64,000 nt of DNA from Phyto melanocephala (GCA_941918925.1 OW799233.1:79983797-80047796), one strand, 5' to 3'. Counted from the first letter of the stretch, positions 44,801 to 53,186 are shown. Translations and numbers: made by a program. The notes: generated by a model from the letters alone, not told the origin.

Positions 44801-47800
44801 TTGATTCATATATTTATTGCATTTTATAGTAAATAGATACAATTTAAATTATTTATAAACAATTTGTTTATTTGACTCGAATATTGTATATTTTATTTTA
44901 GCTTAATGTAGGACCATTTTTACAACTTGGCGTTTATAAAGTTAGGTTTTGTTCGGAAACCAACTTTAACCCACCTCTTATTAATACACAAACACTCAAC
45001 TGAAACAAAAGAACATAACCATTGTGTAATTAGTGTACTTATTTCACCATGAACATAGCACAGAAAACAAATATTAACAAAAGAGACTTTGACATAAAAT
45101 ACCCTGAACGCCATTGAAAATAACCGGATCACTTCGTTTAATTTAATCGGTTCGTTCATAAGCTACACAGCTCTAAAACACTAACACTCAACTGAAGTCA
45201 AGGCATAAGCTCTAAACACATAGACGCCATCAGACTTCACAACTTCACGGCTTCAAATGCTGCCAACTTCAAATGCAACAACATAATAATCAGCTGATGT
45301 GTATTTTAGCAATACAAATTTCAGGGATGCCGCATATATATCTTATAATGAATAAAATTAAAGTTATTGATAAAAAAAATGTAGTAATATCACGAAAAAC
45401 TATAAAAACACATAAATTTATTTCTTTATTGTATTTTTGTAATGTTCTTTTATGTTTAATATCAAAAATAAGTTTTTGTTCTTTTTTTCCAATTTAATAT
45501 ATATAATGGAAACCTATATTTGTTTCTTGCTGCCCGTCAAAATAGAAAATAGCCTAAGTTGGCAGCAGCAGCAAATGCTGTTGTGCAGTCGTGCTGCTGT
45601 GCTGCCGTCAAAATAATCGTTTTCATTTAAACACATGGATTTTATATTTGACATATTGCTGCTTGCTGTCTGCTGTCGTCTATGTGTTTAGAGCAATAAA
45701 AAAACTACTCACGCGCACATCTCTAGTTGTTTTGTACTTTAATTTATAAACTAAAACTTGTATTATAATTAAAATTACATTTAGTATAAGGAAATGCAAC
45801 GCTTCATAACATTTATAATAAAAATAAGTAAGAGTACTTAATTTCGCCATTCCGAATTTTCAGAATACCCTTTACCATCATGTTCGTAGGTATAACGACC
45901 ACATCGTAACGTATCTCAATCTTTGATTTTGAATGTTTAAATGAATTCTACTAGTCAACCCTTTTATTTAATATCCATATTGATGGAGTTATAAATTATT
46001 ATTATTATCTTTGTTAAGCACGCCACAAGCAGTTTCCTTTGCTACCAGTATTACGGGGGTTAAAAGGGGTACATTTTTAAATACTAGATTTGACCCATAT
46101 TATAGGGTATTATGTCGACCCTTTTGGTAGTCTGGAAGCTGAAAACAATTGATTTTCACATCAAGCCGAACTTTTAGTTTTCTTAGGAATAATTATCGAG
46201 GCTACGGCTTGCAATTTAGTGTGACAAGCGTGTTAAAAACTAAAAAAATATATTTTCCATAATAATTTTTTTTGCCCAAACTTTTTTGCGATTAGTCTAG
46301 TATCGTAAATAAATCTATAAATAGTAACGAACGTGTCTATAAATTATCCTAGGATTGAAAAATATGTTGATAATATATGCGAATAACAGAGTAAGTCGTG
46401 TTCATTTGCGAATAGCTCAGAAAGTTATGGGACGATTGTGCTGAATTTCTATAGCGATTCCTTTTCGAATATTTCCAAGATATAAATTCCACATTTAGAT
46501 ATGTATAACAATTGGGGGCATCTTAAAATTGATTTTAACGAACACTTAATATATACTTTATTGGGAAGGAAAATAATATTAAAGAAATTACAAACGGAAT
46601 GACAAAACTATATACACCATTGGCACTAGAGGAGAAGGGTATAACAACAAAAGTTCACTCACTACATTTATTACAACTAACCAATCAACATTTCATTTAA
46701 TCAACAAGAATAAAAAAAATCTAGGACTCCATACATACATACATACATATGTATCAATTTTGTACAACTGTGTTGGAATAAAAAGGTTTATTTAAAAGAG
46801 ACAAAACAAAACAAACGTGATAGCTCATAAATTCAATAAACTCAAATATTTATGAATGTGTGTATGTATGTATGTATATTTATTGAACAGCAAAATGTAG
46901 AGCAATTGCATTTGTGCGCTTAAAAATGAGTTTTACAACAAAAGAGTTCACATTGATTGTTTTTTTTTTAAATAGAAAGCAAATACAACAATTTACAAAT
47001 ATAATCTTTAATATACAATACACAGGTTTTCCTTAATTACAGATTTACCATTTAGTATTTAAAACGTACTTCTTTATACGTAGTACGTCCTAGAGGATGG
47101 TAAAATACGAATAAAAATAATCACAAACATTTAAAGGCGAAACAGTCAAATCATATCGTGACTTTTTTACTTTAAAAACTAAATTAAAACCAAATCACAA
47201 AAAAATAAAATATTTTTTAGGTATGTTAGTAGGTATAGGGTAGAAACTCGATTTTTTGAGATTGTCAAAAGTACTGAACTTTTATTTTTGATACAAATAA
47301 TAGGTCATTTTAGGACAATATTTACCATACCCTCCACAGAAAGTGTAAGGGTGCATGTACATAGGTTTGTTAATCTGTGTGAAATATCTACAATATTCGT
47401 TTGTAACCCCATAAAGTACATGTTTTCTGGATCCCTATAGAAAGGGCATTCGATGTTATTAGAAATCAGTTTTTTGAAGACCAAATTAGAAATATTCAGC
47501 AGCAGCTCAGTGTTAAAAATGAGAAAAAAAAATCACTTAAATATGAGAAAAAACCCAAAACCACCGCATTTTTTCACAACACATCAATATACACTTGGTA
47601 CACTAGTTAGGGCGAACCTGGGTTCGTATCCCGAATTATTATTTTATACATACATACATTAACTCATTACGATGGGATGTTTTTAAGTGGATAATATCAT
47701 TATAAAGATAAAAAGAATTATATATATACAAACACATATTCTAATATATAAAATTCTCGTGTCGTGGTGTTTGTGATTAAATTCCTCCGAAATGGCTCGA

Positions 47801-50800
47801 CCGATTTTCATGAAAAATTGTATATATATCGGGCAGATCTGAGAATCGGTTAACATCTATTTTTTATACCCCTCAACGCCACGCCTTTTTACGCCCCCTT
47901 AGGTATGCCAGACTCCTGGAAATTTTTACATAATAAAACTAAGACTCTAATATGATTAATAGGGTACTTTTTTCTTATCATGCCTACTTTAACGCCCAGC
48001 CAATGCAGAAATAAACGTTTGAGAATCGGTCAACATCTATTTCTCATACTCCTAAATATTTAGGGTGACCCACCCCAAGGGACAATTTATGCCTCACATA
48101 AATAACGTAACGAATTCGATGAAATTTTAAACTAAAATAGATCAGCGTATCGTACAACACATATGGCTTACGTTTTTTTTAATGTGAAAAATATTTCCTA
48201 GAAATAATTTATATGGCAAAACAACGTTTGCCGGGTTAGCTAGTATATATTTATATATATTAGGGTGTCCCTTATTTTTTTAAGCCGCTTTTTTGCGCAT
48301 ACCTGCTAACAGATTTCGAAATTACCTGAAAAGATTTAAGAATGGGAAACCGTGGTGACTTTGGATTTAGTTCAGTGTTTTTAATTGTGCCATTTTTTGC
48401 CACTATTGGTATAGTTAAATGATGTTAAAGAAAGTGCAAATCTTGTAAATAGAGAATGTACTAATTTTTGGGAGAAAGCAATAATTCAAATAAAGGCAAT
48501 TCCGAAATGTGTCAAGAAGCTTTTAGATAAATATACACTTTGGAACAAGATGCAAAAAAATTTTAAGAAAAGTCTCGATATTTATAGGAGCCCTGAGAAG
48601 GATTTTAAAAGTGATTTTGACAACTAATTTGATAGCTCAGGTTGACGACCTTGAAATTATGAAAACAGAATAGGATGAAGTATTTTTGAAGCTACAGAGA
48701 GAAGCTACTCGGTTGCCTTGGCAGACAAATAAGAAAGACTCATAAAAAGATTATTTCTTGAAGATACAATAAAATGACCTGGACGAAATATTTAATTCTG
48801 ATTCGGAAGATCCACAATATTCCTACGACGACAAAATCCTATCAAAGACAAACGCAAGTTTGCAACGTGACAGTTCAAAAAGCCGGTTGAGATGTAAGAA
48901 GCTAAAGCAAGCACTAATCGCTTTAATAGTACTTGTTTTTTTTAGACCAAAGCTTAGGAAGAGACTTGGCGCTTTTCGCTTGTCATCATCATGTTTATGA
49001 GCTAGTGCTTAAAAATTAAGCAGAATCAATCAGAGACAATTGAAAAAATATGGGCTCAAATAAGATTGAAATCGCATCTCTCAATAGAAGGTGTGTTCAC
49101 AGTGATAATGCGTTATGAAACTTTAAATGCGTTTTTCTCAAAGGAGAAGGTCACATACACACATATCATTCACACAGTTTGTACCTTCTAGTATATATAT
49201 ACTAGATATATGTATATGTATGTATTAGTGGCTGCTAGCTTTTGTTGTTGTTTTCGCTAAACGGTAACCCGAACTTTTCATTGAAATTTTTCGTCTATAT
49301 CTTAAATGTTGCCAAAGATACCTATTTGATATATGTATACGTAACAAACGTTTCAAGAAGTTCCATAGGAGGTTCAACATCTAACTTTATTTAAATTAAA
49401 AACAGGCAATCGTTTTCTTTTGCTCACATCTTAGCACGTGATGTACCCACATAACTGATTTTAAATAACAAAATTCTCGAAAGCATATCTGATAAATTGA
49501 TACCATATAATAGTCTGAGGAATACGTGGGGGCTTCTAAAAGTTGATTTCAACAAACACATGAACAGACGGACTAGGCTAAATCAATTCCTGTATCTATA
49601 AGGATTCAAGATACTTATACATTATAGAGTTTAAAATCATTGTTTTAGAAATTACAAATTACACTTTTACACCCTCGTGTCAAGAGTGTAAGTGTATTTC
49701 TCTTGGGAACATACATATGTAGTTCTTCTAAGTACAAAAGTTTCCAACTAATTCTATCATTAAAAATTAATTTTATTAAATAAAAAACAAAATAGATGAG
49801 TTTTTAAATTATTGTGTTTTTTACCACGATGCGTATACAAATTTTATAAATATATGTATCTTACGTTATACTTCAAATAAAACAAGAAGTAATAATTTAT
49901 TAGAATAATAGAAAAAAGCTCTGTTAGTTCCTCAAATGAATGTCGTCTATCGCCATGGCGTGATAACATACAATGAAATTCATTATTGTAACTAGAAAAA
50001 TTAAATTAATTCTAAACCAATAAAAATGATTAAACAAGTTGATTTGATTTGGTGAGAACGATTATTTAGTAGTTTGTTAATCGTACAATTATATGCATAC
50101 AAATAACGTTAAAAGGCAGGGAATCAATTTTTATTTTTATGAGTGGTTAGAAATAGTAATGTTTAATATTGAATAACTAAAGAGTTAAGAGCAATAAAAA
50201 ATGTTGGATGACAACCGAACAAGTAAGAGCGCTATATTCGGCCGTGCCGAATCTTAAATACCCTTCACAACTTGTAGTCATGCAATAACACTAGTTTGTA
50301 TAACGATTCATCTCATATGAAATACGTACATACATATAAGAAACCATAGCTTGGGAATAATGATTAGTAATCCTAATGATTAGCAATTGGATTAGAAATT
50401 TTTATTGTGCTTAAAAATTGATTAATTATGATTAGTTAGGCATTTTAGACGATTACTAATTGATTAGATTAGAAATAATCAAAAATCTAATCACAATTAG
50501 TGACGATTTGCATTTCTAATCAAATCTAATCAAAACTAATCGAAAAACTAATTGATTAGATTTCTTGATTATTTTTGATTAGATCAACTATTTTTTTTAC
50601 TATTTTTGTGAAAAGAAAATATTTATTTATCACATTTGTTGCTATATTTACATAATCTAACAGATTTTGAATATTGCATAAAATTGCATACGATTCACCC
50701 TGTTCTTAAACTAAACACTTGACACAGCTGGTTCACTTTGTTGTTGTGTTATAATTAATGTTAATTTTCAACGTCTTTTGTGATTTTAATTTTGCTTTAT

Positions 50801-53186
50801 TCAAATTGAAGTGTTCAAAATTATTGGTAAGTAAAAATGCACGGATTTTTTTTTATAGCAACAAATGTGATAAATAAATATTTTATTTTCACAAAAATAG
50901 TTAAAAATAGTTGATCTAATCAAATCTAATCAAAAATAATCAAGAAATCTAATCAATTAGTTTTTCAATTAGTTTTGATTAGATTTGATTAGAAATGCTA
51001 ATCGTCACTAATTGTGATTAGATTTTTGATTATTTCTAATCTAATCAATTAGTAATCTGAAATTTTTATCAAAATTCTATTCTAATGATTAGATTATTTT
51101 ATTTTTCTAATCGTAATGATTTCTAATTCTAATTGAAATTCCCAAGCTATGTAAGAAACATACATATATAAAAACATCCCATTGTAAAATTATAAATTTA
51201 CGTATGTATGTTAAAAAAAAAATAATAAAAAAAATAATTAAAATATAAATAATAAATATAAAACAAACAAAAAATAAAAATAATGATAAAAATATAAATA
51301 ATATATAAAATAAAATAACATAAAAAAATTTTTTTTTTGGCTCAGCTGGGATTCGATGCCACGTTTACTCTAACCAGTATACACGTTTGTATGTATGTTG
51401 TTGTTGTAATGTTGTTTTTGTGAAAAAAAAATCGAGGTGGTCTCAGTTGTTTATGTACCGATGTTTCTGATGTTCAATACCGATTTACTCCCGAATATTT
51501 CTGATATTTTAATACCTCACCCGGGTCCAAGCGAACTCGGGGGCTTCAAAAAGTTGATTTTAACATACACACGGACAGACGGACAGACTGACAGAGCTTA
51601 ATCGACTCCCCTATTCATAAGCTTTCAGAAAATATATATTTTATGGGGTCGGAAATGAAAATTGTAAAAATTTCACAAGGAATGACAAACCTATATATAC
51701 CCTTTTTCACTGTGTGAAGGGTAAAAAAAACGTTTAAATTTTATTTCAGAATTTCTTACATTGTGAATTGGTGGTATATTGTACTGTCTAAAAGTCTGTA
51801 AGGATTTCGAATCCATCGACTTAAATAAATAAATTCTAAGTAAAGCCTTATATGGGAGGTAAGCGTTAAAATGGGCGTGTCACATATATTTTCTAGTTTT
51901 GAGGAAATATTGGCTACTAAAAATATATTTAAGCATTTTGAGCATCGTATATTTATTTATGTTGGTTTAATTTGGCTTTTAAATGTACAAAAGAAAACAT
52001 TGTAGTATGTTAATATCCGAAAACTTTCCGTAATGCATAGATTTAAGCAATTTTCACATATTTTTTTTTCATCGAAGAAAAATATACCTGAAATTGTCTA
52101 CGTCATGGCGTTTGATATAATTCCAAAAGAATATGACATTCTCTTGTCTTTCTAATGTAGTGATTTCTCCTTTTTACAACAGCAAACACTTCACTTCATA
52201 TTTTAGAATAATATCACCCTCATACCTTTTTATTTCGACCTCTATAGCACTTTCAATAGACGGACAGACATAGCTAGATAGTGGTAGAATGATATTTTTA
52301 TCGGACCTTAAACGATTAGGAAGATAATGAATCTTTGTTTTTGGAGACGTGTGTGTGTGAGACTTAACGGTAGATACATTTCAACCTATACTTACTCGAT
52401 GTGGTATATGTGTGATTTCGTGTGCACCTTTCAATTAGTTCAACGTCACCCAAACAATCTCCCGGACCACATATTCTTTCTATTCTATTAATCCAGCAGT
52501 TTTGTATCTACATTTATTTAAAGGATAGAAATACACATTCATATGTTTATTAATAGCAACAAAAATATTTTTATTCTGTTATTTACGAACTTGATCAAAT
52601 ACCCTTTTGCTGACTTCGACCTCTCCGGTGAGAATAAAATACACCATCATTGGCACATCGCCTTCTTTAATTAAAGTTCGTTCGGGAGCAATGACCATAA
52701 ATTTTATACACTTAGATAAACGAGCGCGTAGCTTCTACTTTATACATAAAAAATAATTTGTTCGTTAAAACTCATTATAAAATATAATTCAAACCAAATT
52801 CATTAAGTTAATACCGGTGGAATTTTATTAAAGCAATTTAAACCAGCCATCAGTGACACTAATTTTTTGCGTTCTTCAATTGTACGTAAATTGTAATGAG
52901 TTCTAATCAAAGATTTTTCCTGAAAATACCAAAAATATTTGATCAATCATAATTAAATACCATTTAAGATCACTATTAAACTCACAGCCATCGTTAGTAG
53001 ACCAATTTTCCGTTGTGTTCTTACAAGCATGGCAATATTTTTTTTAACATTTAATGATAATTTTTGTTCACCCGCGTCCACCAACCAGATACGATTTAAT
53101 GATACACTACGTATTAAATTACGAAAGCGCGAACGAGCAACTTTCCGTTTTTTTACTTCTTCAGCATCACGTGTTCTCTTAGCCAT
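27343..53186 (-). CDS. Gene 2: CNBD2-like protein with two divergent cyclic-nucleotide-binding domains
   Basis: Ten coding exons: 53186-52986, 52919-52815, 52734-52587, 52479-52396, 52648 region excluded, then 42648-42515, 42439-42299, 42119-41910, 38758-38533, 29512-29298, 27720-27343. All junction phases agree and the total is 1842 nt, i.e. 613 residues. Domain 1 (about residues 85-205) has 'KLRARLSKCIKFMVIAPER', 'YFILTGEVEV' and a phosphate-binding cassette 'GPGDCLGDVELIERCTRNHT' that lacks the canonical FGE..PR pattern. Domain 2 starts near 225 ('FVISGECMILQCLKMM'), is split by a charged linker (about 272-488), and ends with 'FGSIFGLGEKLEHRVIMART' and 'PGNIWQRRRFYLD'. CNBD2 in mammals is needed for sperm formation; cAMP binding here is doubtful. 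The gene spans 26 kb because of nested transposons. Confidence 0.82.
27889..28269. mobile_element. MITE with GTGACAGCGCATAGAGAAAG ends
   Basis: 381 bp, flanked by TA on both sides, with ~38-bp near-perfect inverted ends that include CTAAGGGTAAAAA. A third, direct copy of the end motif sits inside at about 28052-28085 ('gcgcaaatagaaaggggcc'). Intron 9 of gene 2. No ORF. Confidence 0.7.
28272..28822 (+). mobile_element. Helitron 5' fragment (same family as 18805-21952)
   Basis: 'tatataaaagagtaacg' followed by GACT repeats and 'cccaaacgctaaaagctagacatgaaattt' parallels 18810-18920, and the similarity continues to about 28820. The tandem array and the CTAG end are missing. Confidence 0.65.
28823..28965 (+). 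pseudogene. mariner-like transposase catalytic fragment, broken
   Basis: The plus strand reads 'EEDIGNIWFQ' stop 'DGVTCHTAEATLL', corresponding to the conserved WFQQDGA.CH(T) segment around the second catalytic Asp of mariner/Tc3-like transposases, with Gln changed to a stop. No TIR seen; a small relic in intron 9 of gene 2. Confidence 0.6.
29298..29512 (-). CDS. Gene 2, coding exon 9
   Basis: 215 nt; of two candidate acceptors only CATTTTTTAG|AT fits the incoming phase. Donor TTTAAA|GTAAGT. Product 'NNNIFWQEEILKEKYY' then a Lys/Ser-rich segment, still linker. Confidence 0.68.
30212..31711 (+). mobile_element. DINE-1-like family B copy nested in family A
   Basis: From TATACCCGCCACC to hairpin TTCGGCACAGCCGAA and TATAGTGCTCTTACTTGTT. 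Shorter than 2820-5522 because it has fewer internal ~285-bp units. Carries the mariner derivative at 30966-31566 at the same internal site as two other copies. Confidence 0.78.
30966..31566 (-). mobile_element. Tc1/mariner-derived deletion element inside family B
   Basis: Same element as 2965-3572 in the opposite orientation, flanked by TA, with AGGGTG.../...CACCCT ends and a frame-broken helix-turn-helix region on the minus strand. Non-autonomous. Confidence 0.72.
31985..32690 (+). mobile_element. DINE-1-like family B fragment
   Basis: Starts at 'gaaagcacgatagaggtcgg' and follows family B order through 'acacgcccacctaccatataac' to 'gaagttacataaagaaagtgatac'. Both ends are missing, and there is no mariner insert. 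31730-31984 before it holds nothing recognised. Confidence 0.62.
32752..32799. repeat. (ATCT)n microsatellite
   Basis: About 12 ATCT units running directly into the TCTATATATATAAAA start of the Helitron at 32800. Confidence 0.9.
32800..33531 (+). mobile_element. Non-autonomous Helitron, first of a tandem pair
   Basis: TCTATATATATAAAAGTG start, CACGCGCCGGGTTTGGCTAG end. Internal ~120-bp units as in 15138-16005, with 'gtgggcggggccacgcccat' marks. Followed without spacer by a second, shorter copy. Confidence 0.77.
33532..33832 (+). mobile_element. Non-autonomous Helitron, second of tandem pair
   Basis: Begins 'tacatatataaaactgaaactctgtg' immediately after the CTAG of its neighbour and ends GCGCGCCGGGCTTTTCTAG. 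Only about one and a half internal units. Confidence 0.7.
34361..34880 (+). repeat. Left terminal inverted repeat of long-TIR element
   Basis: Complementary to 35968-36482 over essentially its full length. One visible difference is an extra 'ttttcagttaatt' near the outer end (about 34373-34390). Inside is a doubled 'cgatttgaagttagta' motif. Confidence 0.85.
34872..35303 (-). CDS. Cysteine-cluster protein in a long-TIR element
   Basis: 143 codons from ATG. Cysteines form three CxxC pairs (C5/C8, C52/C55, C90/C93), a pattern suggesting metal binding, with 'NSCYTTLLKWIHGK' and 'MKPVIWVEDTTGHDESRCYAC' around them. From memory this resembles the zinc-finger-like domain seen in many arthropod transposon-linked proteins ('CKSC...LL.W', 'W.EP..H..DCYFC'), of unknown function. 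The stop codon lies in the left inverted arm, so the last three codons are encoded by the TIR. Possibly a captured or truncated gene; expression unknown. Confidence 0.6.
   Translation of the reverse strand: MDEYCYVCGHIVRKIQKKDRKNLFTEQFKTAYCNYFDEADLSGANFTPNTVCNSCYTTLLKWIHGKSRKLSFMKPVIWVEDTTGHDESRCYACINFRPGLNRQQLKTKVYTAAFTATLPVQRPADTDAPKPPSADTVSLLADF
35968..36482 (-). repeat. Right terminal inverted repeat of long-TIR element
   Basis: Reverse complement of 34361-34880, ending GTTGTACTGTG. The region between ORF and arm (35304-35967) holds AT-rich DNA with a short plus-strand ORF (35314-35595) ending 'LKCGCNFCKKII', not recognised. Confidence 0.85.
36808..37585 (+). mobile_element. DINE-1-like family A, young copy (twin of 16330-17107)
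   Basis: 778 bp with TATACCCTTCACACAGTG start and TATAGCGCTTTTACTTGTT end. Differs from its twin at only scattered places, e.g. near 37005-37012 and in homopolymer lengths of the T-rich core. Confidence 0.8.
37586..37983. other. Intronic stretch without a recognised feature
   Basis: Intron 8 of gene 2. AT-rich with no ORF or TIR seen. Confidence 0.4.
37984..38250. mobile_element. MITE with AATACACGGCATGTTTTTTA ends
   Basis: The first ~35 bases (AATACACGGCATG, poly-T, 'acatctgac') recur inverted at 38210-38244 almost perfectly. ~265 bp, no coding capacity, in intron 8 of gene 2. Superfamily unclear. Confidence 0.68.
38345..38396 (+). mobile_element. LTR-end-like fragment
   Basis: 'ccaacgtttataaaaggt' followed by 'ataaacgtaaca' matches the last ~30 bp of the 5' LTR at 60417-60936, with a 4-bp insertion. 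Suggests a degenerate solo LTR of a related element; the 5' side of an LTR cannot be followed. Confidence 0.5.
38397..38532. other. Intron 8 of gene 2, donor-proximal part
   Basis: Short stretch between the LTR fragment and exon 8. Nothing else is seen. Confidence 0.4.
38533..38758 (-). CDS. Gene 2, coding exon 8
   Basis: 226 nt; acceptor TTTAACAG|ATG, donor GGAA|GTAAGT. Glu/Thr/Ser/Met-rich linker. The ATG at its start is internal, not a translation start. Confidence 0.7.
38760..39237. other. Intron 7 of gene 2, no feature
   Basis: No ORF, TIR or tandem repeat recognised. Confidence 0.4.
39238..39450. mobile_element. MITE with CAAGGCATATTTATTCATCAGGTA ends
   Basis: Inverted ends 'aaggcatatttattcatcagg' at 39240 and 'cctgatgaataaatatgcctt' at about 39424-39446. 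A partial relative lies at 21990-22113. 'acccactacca' flanks both sides in direct orientation (39229 and 39449), a possible target duplication. Confidence 0.62.
39445..40929 (+). mobile_element. DINE-1-like family B copy
   Basis: Starts at 'cccactaccaaacaaagg' with 'gtcattccatttgtaacac' and ends with hairpin TTCGGCACAGCCGAA and 'taaagtgctcttaattgtt'. Lacks the mariner insert at the homologous place ('aagtcatacaaagaaagtg', about 40795). Interrupted by a palindromic MITE at about 40297-40538. Confidence 0.7.
40297..40538. mobile_element. Palindromic MITE with CTTCCTCAACCTCGTA ends
   Basis: 'cgatgccttacttcctcaac' at 40290-40309 recurs inverted at 40520-40540. ATAT flanks both sides and matches the intact family B sequence ('acatatatcc', about 54728), so the insertion is nested in the DINE copy. 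Confidence 0.6.
41080..41460 (+). mobile_element. DINE family A long-variant fragment, decayed
   Basis: 'atatgcctctagg', 'ggtatcagatcaaaggccttgacc' and 'ggtatcaactgaaagtgcttgac' correspond to the inner part of the long variant (26220-26420 and 25130-25330). No termini. Confidence 0.45.
41910..42119 (-). CDS. Gene 2, coding exon 7
   Basis: 210 nt, phase 0; acceptor CCGGGCAG|GTC, donor GATGAT|GTAAGT. Charged linker inside the second binding domain ('VRQKRGVKSFKLTD' then Ser/Asp/Lys-rich). Confidence 0.75.
42299..42439 (-). CDS. Gene 2, coding exon 6
   Basis: 141 nt, phase 0; acceptor TTTTTTAG|ATT, donor ATGATG|GTACAT. Start of the second binding domain: 'FEPLETIYYEDKGQLNYVHF' then 'VISGECMILQCLKMM'. 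Confidence 0.8.
42515..42648 (-). CDS. Gene 2, coding exon 5
   Basis: 134 nt; acceptor TTTTACAG|AT, donor CATCAG|GTTAAT. 'VVELLVVFEEDFERDLRPVM' and 'LDYFNFFTIHQ' link the two binding domains, a pattern typical of fly CNBD2-like proteins. It follows a ~9.7-kb intron. Confidence 0.8.
42842..43789. other. Intron 4 of gene 2, proximal part
   Basis: No gene. 'acttttcaggagagaaa' (about 43153) resembles the middle of the MITE at 40297, perhaps an internal fragment. A short TACA run lies at 43360-43375. Confidence 0.4.
43790..44080 (-). pseudogene. Non-LTR retrotransposon RNase H relic
   Basis: The minus strand reads 'LTDGSEIDVDTGHRRPYY' then 'PEDCSLFRAYILAIRKAV' and 'MKHVPRDM', with stops between. 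This fits the RNase H domain of I/jockey-type elements (TDGS..., ...CSVFQAE..AI.KA). RT and other domains are absent. Confidence 0.6.
44081..45208. other. AT-rich intronic stretch with inverted GATCGGTCA-like motifs
   Basis: Contains 'acgaaaatgatcgatcactt'/'gatcggtcattttcgt' (44599-44640), a short palindrome, and related 'cggtcactt'/'cggatcacttcg' motifs to about 45140. Perhaps a decayed element. No gene. Confidence 0.35.
45209..45694. mobile_element. MITE with GCTCTAAACACATAGACG ends
   Basis: GCTCTAAACACATAGACG at 45209 and its complement CGTCTATGTGTTTAGAGC at 45677-45694. The right part is rich in CTG/CAG triplets (45563-45610). No coding capacity. Confidence 0.62.
45825..46643 (-). mobile_element. 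Old DINE-1-like family A long copy
   Basis: Plus-strand start 'aagtaagagtacttaattt' (3' end with decayed hairpin 'cgccattccgaa'), inner 'gtcgaccc', and 'acaaacggaatgacaaaact' near 46593; ends 'gaagggtata'. Confidence 0.6.
46644..47324. other. Intronic stretch, no gene
   Basis: Short TACA/TATG runs (46735-46750, 46860-46877). No ORF, TIR or transposon protein seen. Confidence 0.4.
47325..47660 (+). mobile_element. Old DINE-1-like family A fragment
   Basis: 'ataccctccacagaaagtg', 'aggtttgttaatctgtgtgaaat' and 'aaccccataaagtacatg' mark a diverged 5' half. The 3' end is missing. Confidence 0.58.
47740..48243 (+). mobile_element. Short non-autonomous Helitron
   Basis: 504 bp from TCTAATATATAAAATTCTCG to CAACGTTTGCCGGGTTAGCTAG, sitting between T and T. 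Both ends match common insect Helitron families. No ORF. Confidence 0.78.
48415..48960 (+). pseudogene. Relic of a transposon-associated protein family, function unknown
   Basis: Frame-broken plus-strand translation: 'NFWEKAIIQIKAIPKCVKKL', 'SPEKDFKSDFDN', stop, 'FDSSG'. From memory this follows a common arthropod pattern ('FWEKA.I.T....CV.KL', '...F...LD.LFDI.H.DA') found in many transposon-rich genomes. Multiple stops; inactive. Identification is tentative. Confidence 0.4.
49380..49690 (-). mobile_element. Decayed DINE-1-like family A fragment
   Basis: 'ttgatttcaacaaacacatgaacagacgga' and 'ataccatataatagtctgagg' identify the middle of family A; the ends are degraded ('ttttacaccctcgtgtc'). 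Confidence 0.45.
49691..50217. other. Intronic stretch, no gene
   Basis: AT-rich with nothing recognised. Confidence 0.4.
50218..51726 (-). mobile_element. DINE-1-like family A copy, host of a foldback insertion
   Basis: 3' end on plus: AACAAGTAAGAGCGCTATATTC with intact hairpin. The body continues after the insert at 51160 to 'cctttttcactgtgtgaaggg' (5' end). Its 5' end preserves the uninterrupted sequence that shows family B inserted into the copy at 29568-31729. Confidence 0.75.
50345..51151. mobile_element. hAT-like foldback element built of TAATC/GATTA motifs
   Basis: 807 bp, ends CATAGCTTGGGAAT and ATTCCCAAGCTATG. Arms of ~300 bp pair along their length around a ~200-bp centre (about 50650-50850). 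The arms consist mostly of 'aatcaaaaatctaatca'-type words. Flanked by a perfect 8-bp direct repeat TAAGAAAC (50337-50344, 51152-51159). CA...TG ends plus 8-bp duplication suggest hAT mobilisation. No ORF. Confidence 0.82.
51760..52290 (-). mobile_element. Old DINE-1-like family B fragment
   Basis: 'taaagccttatatgggaggtaagcgttaaa', 'tgcatagatttaagcaattttc' and 'cttttcaatagacggacagacatagctag' follow family B order. Ends about 100 bp from exon 4 of gene 2. Confidence 0.55.
52396..52479 (-). CDS. Gene 2, coding exon 4 (84 nt, phosphate-binding cassette)
   Basis: Found by hand between transposon remnants. The minus strand encodes 'CGPGDCLGDVELIERCTRNH', the segment missing between exons 3 and 5, with a perfect donor A|GTAAGTAT and acceptor GAATAG|AA. 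Phase 1 in and out matches both neighbours. The polypyrimidine tract is poor. Confidence 0.75.
52587..52734 (-). CDS. Gene 2, coding exon 3
   Basis: 148 nt; acceptor AAAGTAG|AAG, donor GTTC|GTAAAT. Encodes the first beta strands of the binding domain, including 'MMVYFILTGEVEVSKRVFDQ'. Reading on past the donor meets TAA at once, so a splice is required. Confidence 0.8.
52815..52919 (-). CDS. Gene 2, coding exon 2
   Basis: 105 nt, phase 0 on both sides: acceptor TTTTCAG|GAA, donor CCACCG|GTATTA. The product 'LRTIEERKKLVSLMAGLNCF' leads into the first cyclic-nucleotide-binding domain. Confidence 0.8.
52986..53186 (-). CDS. Gene 2, coding exon 1
   Basis: ATG at 53186, 67 codons, donor GCT|GTGAGT. 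The product is basic ('KRTRDAEEVKKRKVARSRF') and then 'NKIAMLVRTQRKIGLLTMA'-like helical sequence leading to the first binding domain. Confidence 0.8.
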
